The notes below the pieces were generated by a model. It was not told the origin of the DNA. It saw only the letters and a list, made by a program, of their open reading frames with translations, and searched no databases. This document shows, piece after piece, positions 9,631 through 19,833 of a stretch of 64,000 nt of DNA. The translations under genes were made by a program, and so were the position numbers. Origin of the DNA: Triticum aestivum (lineage: Eukaryota > Streptophyta > Magnoliopsida > Poales > Poaceae); contig NC_057801.1 in the NCBI RefSeq assembly GCF_018294505.1, positions 203,348,562-203,412,561 of the forward strand, in the 5' to 3' direction. Numbering within the stretch: the first letter of the stretch is position 1; the number at the start of each line of letters is the position of its first letter.

Positions 9631-12519
9631 ATTCCTGCTCGTCCTCGAGTAGGTAAATGATAAAAACAGAATTTTTGATGTGGAATGCTACCTAGCATAA
9701 TTCTCAATTGAATTTTCTTTATAGTGGCATGAATGTTCATATCCAAATGATTCAAAATAAAAGTTCATATTGACATAAGAAATAGTAATACTTCAAGCAT
9801 ACTAATCAAAGCAATCATGTCTTCTCAAAATAACATGGCTAAAGAAAGTTCATCCCTACAAAATCATATAGTTAGGCTATGCTTCATTTTCGTCACACAA
9901 AAATGCTCCCATCTTGCACAACCCCGATGACAAGCCAAGCAATTGTTTCATACTTAAATAATGTCAAACTTCTTTCAACTTTCATGCAATAAATGTGTGT
10001 GAGCCATGGATATAGCACTATGGGTGGAATAGAATATGATGATGGAGGTTGTGTGGAGAAGACAAAAAAAGGAGAAAGTCTCACATTGACGAGGATAATC
10101 AACGGGCTATGGAGATGCCCATCAATTTATGTCAACATGAGGAGTAGGGATTGCCATGCAACGAATGCACTAGAGCTATAAATAGATGAAAGCTCAACAA
10201 AAGAAACTAGTGGGTGTGCATCCAAATTGCTTGCTCATGAAGACCTAGGGCATTTTGAGGAAGCACATCGTAGGAATATACAAGCCAAGTTCTATAATAA
10301 AAAATTCCCACTAGTATATGAAAGTGACAACATGAAAGACTTTCTATATGAAGAACATGGTGCCACTTTGAAGCACAAGTGTGGAAAAGGATAGTAACAT
10401 TGCCCCCTTTTTTGGCCTTTCTTTTTTTGGCCTTTCTTTTTTTGGGGTGGGGGGGACAATGCTCTAATAATGGTGATCATCACACTTCTATTTATTTACA
10501 ACTCATGAATTACAACTCAATACTAGAACAAGATATGACTCTATATGAATGCCTCCGGCGGTGTACCGGGATGGGCAATGAATCAAGAGTGACATGTATG
10601 AAAAATTATGCATGGTGGCTTTGCCACGAATACGATGTCAACTACATGATCATGCAGGGCAATATGTCAATGATGATGTGTGTCATGATGATGAACGGAA
10701 TGGTGGAAAGTTGCATGGAAATATATCTCGGAATGGCTATGGAAATGCCATAATAGGTAGGTATGGTGGCTGTTTTGAGGAAGATATAAGGAGGTTTATG
10801 TGTGATAGAGCGTATCGTATCACAGGGTATGGATGCACCGGCGAAGTTTGCACCAACTCTCATGGTGAGAAAGGGCAATGCACGGTACCTAAGAGGCTAG
10901 CAATGATGGAAGGGTGAGAGTGCGTATAATCCATGGACTCAACATTAGTCATAAAGAACTCATATACTAATTTCAAAAATCTACAAGTCATCAAAAACCA
11001 AGCACTACGCGCATGCTCCTAGGGGGATAGATTGGTAGGAAAAGACCATCGCTCGTCCCCGACCGCCACTCATAAGGATGACAATCTAAGAACACCACAT
11101 GTTTCAAATTTGTTACACAACTTTTACCATACGTGCATGCTACGGGACTTGCCAACTTCAACACAAGCATTCTTTAAATTCATTATCACCCAACTAGCAT
11201 GACTCTACTATCGCCACCTCCATGTCTCAAAACAATTATCAAGTATCAAATTGATCATAGCATCCAATTCACTTCCTATGATAGTTTTTATTATACCCAA
11301 CTTGGATGCCCATCATTCTAGGACCAATTTTATAACCATAGCAAATACCATGATGTTCGAAGAGACTCTCAAAATAATATAAGTGAAGGATGAGAGATTA
11401 ACAATTTCTACAAATTAAGCCACCGCCGTGCTCTAAAAGATATAAGTGAAGTAATAGAGCAAAAACTATCTAGCTCAAGAGATATAAGTGAAGCACGTAG
11501 AGCATTCTAATAAATTCCAATCAAGTGGGTTTCTCCCAAAAGGTGTGTACAGCAAGGATGATTGTGGTAAACTAAAAAGCAAAGACTAATATCATACAAG
11601 ACGCTCCAAGCAAAACACATATCATGTGGCGAATAAAAATATAGCTCCAAGTAAAGTTACCGATAGACGAAGACGAAAGAGGGGATGCCTTACGGGGCAT
11701 CCCAAAGCTTAGGCTTTTGGTTATCCTTGAATATCTTGGGGTGCCATGGGCATCCCCAAGCTTAGCCTCTTGCCACTCCTTATTCCATATTCCATCAAAT
11801 CTTTACCCAAAACATGAAAACTTCACAACACAAAACTCAACAGGAAATCTCATAAGCTCCGTTAGTACAAGAAAGAAAAACCACCACATAAGGTACTGTA
11901 ATGAACTCATTCTTTATTTATATTGGTGTTAAACCTACTGTATTCCAACTTCTCTATGGTTCATATCCCTACATACTAGGCATAGATGCATCAAAATAAG
12001 CAAACAACACACGAAAAACAGAATCTGTCAAAAACAGAACAGTCTGTACCAATCTGTAACTCTCGAATCCTTCTGGAACTCTAAAAATCCTACCAAAATA
12101 GGAAGTCCTGGGCAATTTTTCTATTGATCTACAGAAAAATGACTCAACACAAAACCACGTTTCTGTGAATTACTAAAATTATTTTTGTGCGTGCAAACTT
12201 TCTGTTTTTTAGCAGAATCAAATTAACTATCACCATAGGTTATCCTATAGGTTCTACTTGGCACAAACACTAATTAAAACATGAAAACACATCTAAACAG
12301 AAGGTAGATGAAAAATTTATTACTAAACAGAAGCAAAAACAAGAAACTAAAATAAAATTGGGTTGCCTCCCAACTAGCGCTATTGTTTGACACCCCTAGC
12401 TAGGCATAAAAGCGAGGATAGATCTAAGTAGTGCCATCTTTGGCACTCAATTCATAAGTAGCTCGCATGATAGATTCATAAGGTAATTTGACTTTCTTTC
12501 TTGGAAAGTGCTCCATGCC
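9631..12519 (-). other. Non-coding internal region of element I
   Basis: There is no credible gene in this 2.9 kb. It is AT-rich with stops in all frames. Three copies of GATATAAGTGAAG occur between about 11380 and 11495, and two extra polypurine-like motifs occur at about 11698 and 11751. Plus-strand frames near 10379-10917 are Met-rich artefacts. In a full-length Athila element RT, RNase H and integrase would occupy this interval, so they have been lost or never belonged to this subfamily. Confidence 0.6.
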
Positions 12520-12828
12520 TTACCTTAATGGAAATTGGAATCTAATATTCCCTTCCTTCATATCAGTAATTACACCAATCGTTCTAAGGAAAGGTCTACG
12601 AAGAATAATAGGACAAGAAAGATTGCAATCTATGTCAAGAACGATAAAATCTACGGGCACACAGTTCCTATTTGCAACAATAAGAACATCATTGATTCTT
12701 CCTATAGGCTTCTTAATGGCGGAATCCGCAAGGTGCAAACTTAAAGAGCAATCATCAAAATCATGGAAACCTAGACTATCACATAAAGTTTTCGGAATCA
12801 TGGAAACACTAGCACCCAAATCACACAA
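12520..12828 (-). pseudogene. Athila-type aspartic protease fragment
   Basis: The frame reads from MCDLGASVSMIPKTL. This is the retropepsin active-site region of Athila-lineage gypsy proteins, where CDLGAS is the usual form of D-[ST]-G. It continues with the hydrophobic strands SLHLADSAIKKPIGRINDVLI and an ILRRPFLRT block, which corresponds to the conserved ILGRPFL motif with G changed to R. It would cleave the Gag-Pol polyprotein. The upstream part (right) is cut by element A at 12904; the left end stops at TGA-like codons with no RT after it. The fragment is about 100 residues, near a full retropepsin domain. Confidence 0.7.
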
Positions 12829-12903
12829 AGCATAACACTCATGATCTTTAATTTAAATCTTTATAGTAGGTTCCCACACATCATTAAGTTTTCTAGGTAT
12901 AGA

Positions 12904-14604
12904 TGAAGGAAATATGCCCTAGAGGCAATAATAAAGTTATTATTTATTTCCTTATTTCATGATAAATGTTTATTATTCATGCTAGAATTGTATTAACCGA
13001 AAACTTAGTACATGTGTGAATACATAGACAAACCTAATGTCACTGGTTTGCCTCTACTTGACTAGCTCGTTGAATCAAAGATGGTTAAGTTTCCTAGCCA
13101 TAGACATGAGTTGTCATTTGATTAACGGGATCACATCATTGGAGAATGATGTGATTGACTTGACCCATTCTGTTAGCTTAGCACTTGATCGTTTAGTATA
13201 TTGCTATTGCTTTGTTCATGAATTATACATGTTCCTATGACTATGAGATTATGCAACTCCCGTTTACCGGAGGAACACTTTGTGTGCTATCAAACGTCAC
13301 AACGTAACTGGGTGATTATAAAGGTGCTATATAGGTGTCTCCAAAGGTACTTGTTGAGTTGGCGTATTTCGAGATTAGGATTTGTCACTCCGATTGTCGG
13401 AGAGGTATCTCTGGGCCCTCTCGGTAATGCACATCACTATAAGCCTTGCAAGCATTGTGACTAATGAGTTAGTTGCAGGATGATGCATTACGGAACGAGT
13501 AAAGAGACTTGCCAGTAATGAGACCGAACTAGGTATTGAGATACCGATGATCAAATCTTAGGCAAGTAACATACCGATGACAAAGGGAACAACGTATGTT
13601 GTTATGCGGTTTAACCGATAAAGATCTGCATAGAATATGTAGGAGCCAATATGAGCATCCAGGTTTCGCTATTGGTTATTGACCGGAGATGTGTCTCGGT
13701 GATGTCTACATAGTTCTCGAACCCGTAGGGTCCGCATGCTTAACGTTCGGTGACGATTTATATTATGAGTTATGTTTTTTGATGTACCGAAGGTAGTTCG
13801 GAGTCCCGGATGAGATCGGGGACATGACGAGGAGTCTCGAAATGGTCAAGACGTAAAGATTGATATATTGGGAGACTATATTTGGACATCGGAAAGGTTC
13901 CGAGTGATTCAGTTATTTATCAGAGTACCGAAGAGTTACAGGAATTCGCCGGAGAGTATATGGGCCTTATTGGGCTTTAAGGGAAAGAGAGAGGGGAGGT
14001 TGCGCACCCCCCAAGGCCTAGTCCGAATTGGACTAGGGGGAGGGGTTGGGCCCCCTCCTTCCTTCCCTTCTCTTTTCCCTTTCCTTGACTCCTACTCCTA
14101 CTACATGGAAAGGGGGACTCCCCAGGGCGCGCCATAGAGAGGGCGTCCCCTCCCCTCCTCTACTCCTTTATATACGGGGGAGGGGGCACCCCATGGATAG
14201 ACAAGTTGATCTGTTGATCTCTCCCAGCCACGTGCGGTGTCCCCCTCCACAATATTCCACCTCGGTCATATCGTAGCGGTGCTTGGGCGAAGCCCTGTGT
14301 CGTTGCAACATCATCACCATCATCACGCCGTCGTGCTGACGGAACTCTCTCGTGAAGCTCTATTGGATCGGAGTTCGCGGGACGTCATTGAGCTGAACAT
14401 GTGCTGAACTCGGAGGTGCCGTACGTTCGGTACTTGGATCGGTCGGATCGTGAAGATGTACGACTACATCAACTGTGTTGTGCTAATGCTTCCTCTTTTG
14501 GTCTACGAGGGTACGTAGACAACAATCTCCCTTCTCGTTGCTATGCATCACCATGATCTTGCATGTGCATAGGAATTTTTTTGAAATTACTACATTCCCT
14601 AACA
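12904..14604 (+). repeat. Element A 5' LTR
   Basis: The LTR is 1701 bp, begins TGAAGGAAATATGCCC and ends …CCCTAACA. The text (GAGGCAATAATAAAG…, ACGTAACTGGGTGATTATAA…) matches what I know of WIS/Angela/BARE LTRs. A TATA box lies at 14169-14174 (TTTATATACGGGGG). The ORF at 13868-14137 is a by-product of GC-rich LTR sequence. Confidence 0.9.
14169..14174 (+). promoter_or_regulatory. LTR TATA box of element A
   Basis: CTCCTTTATATACGGGGGAGG is in the LTR about 435 bp before its end. This corresponds to the known promoter position in BARE-type LTRs. Confidence 0.6.
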
Positions 14605-14605
14605 G

Positions 14606-14617
14606 TGGTATCAGAGC
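14606..14617 (+). promoter_or_regulatory. Primer-binding site of element A
   Basis: TGGTATCAGAGC begins two bases after the LTR. It is the standard plant copia primer site complementary to initiator tRNA-Met. Confidence 0.9.
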
Positions 14618-15908
14618 CAGGTTTATGCGTAGATGTTATATGCACGAGTAGAACACAAGTGAGTTGTGGGCGATACAAGTCATGTTGCTTACCAGCATGT
14701 CATACTTTGGTTCAGCGGTATTGTTGGATGAAGCGGCCTGGACCGACATTACGTGTACGCTTATACGAGACTGTTTCTACCGACGTGCTTTGCACACAGG
14801 TAGTTGGCGGGTGTCAGTTTCTCCAACTTTAGTTGAACCAAGTGTGTCTACGCCCGGTCCTTGCAAAGGTTAAAACATCACTAACTTGACGAAATATCAT
14901 TGTGGTTTTGATGTGTAGGTAAGAACGGTTCTTGCTAGCCCATAGCAGCCACGTAAAACTTGCAACAACAAAGTAGAGGACCTCTAACTTGTTTTTGCAG
15001 GGCATGTTGTGATGTGATATGGTCGAGACGTGATGAGATGTAAATTGTTGTATGGGATGATCATGTTTTGTTAAAAGTTATCGGTAGTTGGCAGTAGCCT
15101 TATGGTTGTCTCTTTATTGCATAAGATGCAAGCACCATATAATTGTTTTACTTTATCGCTATGCGATAGCAATAGTTGCAAAAGCAATAGTTGGTGAGAC
15201 GACCATGTGACGACACGTTGATGGAGATCAAGATGATGGAGATCATGGTGTCATGCCGATGACGATGGAGATCATGACGGTACTTTGGAGATGGAGATGA
15301 AAGGCATAAGATGATGATGGCCATATCATGTCACATATTTTGATTGCATATGATGTTTATCTTTTATACATCTTATTTTGCTTAGTTCGACGGTAGCTTT
15401 ATAAGATGATCCCTTACTAAAATTTCAAGGTATAAGTGTTCTCCCTGAGTATGCACCGTTGTGACAGTTCTTTGCTGAGACACCACGTGATGATCGGGTG
15501 TGATAAGCTCTACGTTCAAATACAACGGGTGTAAGACAGTTTTGCACACGCAGAATAGTCGGGTTAAACTTGGCGAGCCTAGCATATGCAGATATGGCCT
15601 CGGAACACTGAGACCGAAAGGTCGAGCATGAATCATATAGTAGATATGATCAACATAGTGATGTTCACCACTGAAAACTACTCCATCTCACGTGATGATA
15701 GGACATGTTTTAGTTGATTTGGATCACGTGATCACTTAGATGATTAGAGGGATGTCTATATAAGTGGGAGTTCTTAAGTAATTTAATTAATTGAACTTTA
15801 ATTTATCATGAACTTAGTCTTGATAGTATTTTGCAAATTATATTGTAGATCAATAGCTCGCGTTGTTGCTTCCCTATGTTTATTTTGATATGTTCCCAGA
15901 GAAAAACT
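14618..15908 (+). other. Untranslated leader of element A
   Basis: This is 1.3 kb between the primer site and the first gag ATG. No frame of note. A long leader of this kind is normal in BARE/Angela elements, where it carries packaging and dimerisation signals. A stretch with repeated GATGGAGATCATG words lies near 15220-15300. Confidence 0.6.
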
Positions 15909-16713
15909 ATGTTGAAAGATGTTAGTAGCAATGATGCGGATTGGATCCGTGATCTGAGGATTATCCTCATTGCTACACAGAAGAATTATGTCCTTGATGC
16001 ACCGCTAGGTGACAGACCTATTGCAGGAGCAGATGCAGACGTTATGAACGTTTGACAAAGCTCGGTATGATGACTACTTGATAGTTTAGTGCACCATGCT
16101 TTACGGCTTAGAACCGGGACTTCAAAAATGTTTTGAACGCCACGGAGCATATAAGATGTTCCAAGAGTTGAAATTGGTATCTCATACTCATTCCCGTGTC
16201 GAAAGGTATGAGACCTTTCACAAGTACTTTGCCTACAAGATGGAGGAGAATAGCTCAGCTAGTGAGTATGCGCTCAGAATGTCTAAGTACTACAATCACT
16301 TGAATCAAGTGGGAGTTAATCTTCCAGATAAGATAGGGATTGATAGAATTCTCTAGTCACTATCACCAAGTTACTAGAACTTCGTGATAAACTACAATAT
16401 GCGAGGGATAACGAAAAAAATTCCTGAGCTCTTCGCAATACTGAAATTGGCGAAGGTAGAAATCAATAAAAGCATCAAGTGTTGATGGTTGAAAAGACCA
16501 CTAGTTTCAAGTAAAAGGGCAAAGGGAAAGAAAGGGAACTTCAAGAAGAATAGCAAGCAAGTTGCTGCTCCAATGAAGAAGCCCAAAGCTACACCCAAGC
16601 ATGGAACTGAGTGCTTCTACTGCAAAGGGAATGGTCACTGGAAGCGGAACTACCCCAAACATTTGGCGGGTAAGAAGAATGGCAAAGTAAACAAAGGTAT
16701 ATTTGATATATAG
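15909..16713 (+). pseudogene. Copia gag remnant with altered zinc knuckle
   Basis: The frame starts at MLKDVSSNDADWIRD, the usual Angela/BARE gag start region, and is soon broken by stops near 16050. A second open part (16096-16356) carries MLYGLEPGLQKCFERHGAYKM…, the gag core. The nucleocapsid zinc knuckle is at 16612-16653: C-F-Y-C-K-G-N-G-H, but the fourth ligand is Tyr (TAC, 16651) instead of Cys, one base change. The protein would form the particle and bind RNA; with these lesions it cannot be made intact. Confidence 0.75.
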
Positions 16714-16729
16714 ATTATTGATGTGTACT

Positions 16730-19710
16730 TTACTAGTGTTCATAGCAACCCCTTGGCATTTGATACTAGTTCAGTTGCTAAGAGTAGTAACTCGAAACGG
16801 GAGTTGCAGAATAAACATAGACTATTAAGGGTGAAGTGACGATGTGTGTTGGAAGTGGTTCCAAGATTGATATGATCATCATCGCACACTCCCTATACTT
16901 TCAGGATTAGTGTTGAACCTAAATAAGTGTTATTTGGTGTTTGCGTTGTGTATGAATATGATTTCATCATGTTTATTGCAATACGGTTATTCATTTAAGT
17001 TAGAGAATAATTGTTGTTCTGTTTACATGAATAAAACCTTCTATGGTCATACACCCAATGAAAATGGTTTGTTGGATCTCGATCATAGTGATACACATAT
17101 TCATAATATTGAAGCCAAAAGATGCAAAGTTAATAATGATAGTGCAACTTATTTGTGGTACTTCCATTTAGGTCATATTGGTGTAAAGCGCATGAAGAAA
17201 CTCCATGCTGATGGGATTTTGGAATCACTTGATTATGAATCACTTGATGCATGCGAACCATGCCTTATGGGAAAGATGACTAAGACTCCATTCTCTGGAA
17301 CAATGGAGCGAGCAACTGACTTATTGGAAACAATACACACTGATGTATGCGATCCGATGACTGTTGAGGCTCGCGGCGGGTATCGTTATTTTCTGACCTT
17401 CGCAGATGATTTGAGAAGATATGGGTATACCTACTTGATGAAACATAAGCCTGAAACATTTGAAAAGTTGAAAGAATTTCAGAGTGAGTGGAAAATCATT
17501 GTAACAAGAAAATAAAGTTTCTATGATCTTATCGTGGAGGAGAATATTTGAGTTACGAGTTTGGTCTTCATTTGAAACAATGTGGAATAGTTTCGCAACT
17601 AACGCCACCCGGAACACCACAGCATAATGGTGTGCCCGAACGTCATAATCGTACTTTACTAGATATGGTGCGATCTATGATGTCTCTTACCTATTTACCG
17701 CTATCGTTTTGGGGTAATGCATTAGAGACAGCTGCATTCATGTTAAAAAAGGGCACCATATAAATCCATTGAGACGACACCGTATGAACTATGGTTTAGC
17801 AAGAAAACTAAGCTGTCGTTTCTTAAAGTTTGGGGTTGCGATGCTTATGTGAAAAAATTTCATCCGGATAAGCTCAAACCCAATTCAGAGAAATGTGTCT
17901 TCATAGGATACCCAAAGGAGACAGTTGGGTACACCTTCTATCACAGATCCAAAGGCAAGACATTCATTGCTAAGAATGGATCCTTTCTAGAGAAGGAGTT
18001 TCTCTCGAAAGAAGTGAGTGGGAGGAAAGTAGAACTTGATAAGGTAACTGTACCTGCTCCCTTATTGGAAAGTAGTTCATCACAGAAATCAGTTCCAGTG
18101 ATGCCCACACCGATTAGTGAGGAAGTTAATGATGATGATCATGAAACTTCGGATCAAGTTACTACCGAACCTCGTAGGTTAACCAGAGTAAGATCCGCAC
18201 CAGAGTGGTACGGTAATCCTGTTCTGGAGGTCATGTTACTTGACCATGATGAACCTACGAACTATGAGGAAGCGGTGATGAGCCCAGACTCCGCGAAATG
18301 GCTTGAGGTCATGAAATCTGAGATGGGATCCATGTATGAGAACGAAGTGTGGACTTTGATTGACTTGCCCGATGATCGGTGAGCCATTGAGATTAATTGG
18401 AACTTCAAGAGGAAGACGGACGCTGATAGTAGTGTTACTATCTACAAAGCTCAAATTGTCACAAAAGGTTTTCGACAAGTTCAAGGTGTTGACTACGATG
18501 AGTTTTTTTTCTCACTCGTAGCGATGCTTAAGTTTGTCCGAATCATGTTAGCAATTGCTGCATTTTATGAAATCTAGCAAATGGATAAACAAACTACATT
18601 CCTTAATGGATTTCTTAAGAAGAGTTGGATATGATGCAACCAGAAGGTTTGTCGATCCTAAAGGTGCTAACAAAATGTGCAAGCTCCAGCGATCCATCTA
18701 TGGACTAGTGCAAGCATCTCAGAGTTGGAATATACACTTTGATGAGTTGATCAAAGCATATAGTTTTATACAGACTTGCGGTGAAGCCTGTATTTACAGG
18801 AAAGTGAGTGGGAGCACTACAGCCTTTCCGATAAGTATATGTGAATGACATATTGTTGATCAGAAATAATGTAGAATTTTATGGAAAGCATAAAGGAGTG
18901 TTTGAAAGGAGTTCTTCAAAAGAAAGAACTCAGTAAAGCTACTTACATATTGAGCATCAAGATCTATTGAGATAGATCAAGATGCTTGATAAGATTTTAA
19001 ATGAGTACATACCTTGACAAGATTTTGAAGTAGTTCAAAATGGAACAGTCAAAGGAAGAGTTCTTGCCTGTGTTGCAAAGGTGTGAAATTGAGTAAAACT
19101 CAAATCCTGACCCCAGCAGAAAATAGAAAGAGAATGAAAGTCATTCCCTATGCCTCAGTCATAGGTTCTACAAAGTATGCTATGCTATGTACCAGACCTA
19201 TTGTATACCTTGCTCTGAGTTTTGCAAGGGAGTACAATTTTGATCTAGGAGTAGATCACTGGACAGCGGTCAAGAATATCCTTAGTGAGGACTAAGGAGA
19301 TGTTTCTCAATTATGGAGGTGATAAAAGAGTTCGTCGTAAAGAGTTACATCAATGCAAGCTTTTACACTGATCCAGATGACTCTAAGTCTCAATCTGGAT
19401 ACATATGAAAATGGGAACAATTAGCTAGAGTAGCTCCGTGCAGAGCATTGTAGACATAGAATATTTGCAAAATACATACGGCTCTTAATGTGACAGACCC
19501 GTTGATTAAACTTCTCTCACAAGCAAAACATGATCACACCTTAGTACTCTTTGGGTGTTAATCACATAGCAATGTGAACTAGATTATTGACTCTATTAAA
19601 CCCTTTGGGTGTTGGTCACATGACGATGTGAACTATGGGTGTTAATCACAGACAAATGTGAATATTGGTGTTAAATCACATGGCGATGTGAACTAGATTA
19701 TTGACTCTAG
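16730..19710 (+). pseudogene. Copia pol remnant: protease, integrase, RT, RNase H
   Basis: Order is protease, integrase, RT, RNase H, diagnostic of copia. The protease active site appears as FDTSSVA near 16757 (D-T-G changed to D-T-S) and is soon interrupted. Integrase is the best part (16910-17515): HLGHIGVKRMKKLH, then CEPCLMGK (the H-H-C-C finger) and IHTDVCDPM with the first catalytic Asp. The next segment (17548-17763) holds PPGTPQHNGVPERHNRTLL with the catalytic Glu. The C-terminal integrase/GKR-like part is at 17849-18382. RT starts near 18390 (NWNFKRKTDAD, YKAQIVTKGFRQVQGVDYDEF) and then has many stops. The RT YVDD box region near 18838-18860 is destroyed. RNase H traces are at 19083-19440. 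It is non-functional. Confidence 0.8.
19530..19710 (+). repeat. Short direct repeats before the polypurine tract
   Basis: Four imperfect copies built around GGGTGTTAATCACATGGCGATGTGAAC occur in a row, spaced about 40-60 bp, with the clause CTAGATTATTGACTCTA at both ends. Similar repeats are present in other Angela/BARE elements at the same place. No coding potential. Confidence 0.6.
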
Positions 19711-19724
19711 TGCAAGTGGGAGAC
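19711..19724 (+). promoter_or_regulatory. Polypurine tract of element A
   Basis: TGCAAGTGGGAGAC sits directly before the 3' LTR start TGAAGGAAAT. It is identical in style to the conserved BARE/Angela polypurine tract. Confidence 0.8.
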
Positions 19725-19833
19725 TGAAGGAAATATGCCCTAGAGGCAATAATAAAGTTATTATTTATTTCCTTGCTTCATGATAAATGTTTATTATTCA
19801 TGCTAGAATTGTATTAACCGGAAACTTAGTACT
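19725..19833 (+). repeat. Element A 3' LTR, part 1
   Basis: This matches the first 109 bp of the 5' LTR, ending …AAACTTAGTAC(T). Element B is inserted here. The last five bases, GTACT, are the mutated left target duplication of B (uninterrupted sequence in the 5' LTR: GTACA). Confidence 0.85.

Larger units (their letters stand above)
1591..12903 (-). mobile_element. Element I: Athila-type gypsy (Sabrina-like), incomplete
   Basis: This is a minus-strand LTR retrotransposon. Its 3' LTR begins on the minus strand with TGATACGTCTCC (plus coordinate 9614) and runs left to 1591. It is preceded by a polypurine tract at 9615-9630. Internal sequence extends right to 12903, where element A is inserted. 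Only a protease domain is recognisable inside; no RT, RNase H or integrase lies between the protease and the LTR, where a full Athila element would carry them. The layout and wording match what I remember of the high-copy Sabrina family, which is often found without pol. Element H is inserted inside the LTR. The part beyond 12903 is not visible in this window. Confidence 0.75.

Noticed and set aside
10379..10917. Met-rich plus-strand ORFs in element I
   Set aside because: The composition (runs of Met from ATG-rich DNA) and lack of motifs point to chance; the element is on the minus strand.
14606..14620. tRNA-like match (TGGTATCAGAGC)
   Set aside because: It is a 12-nt primer-binding site next to an LTR, not a tRNA gene; there is no cloverleaf around it. 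The same applies at 27101 and 41449.
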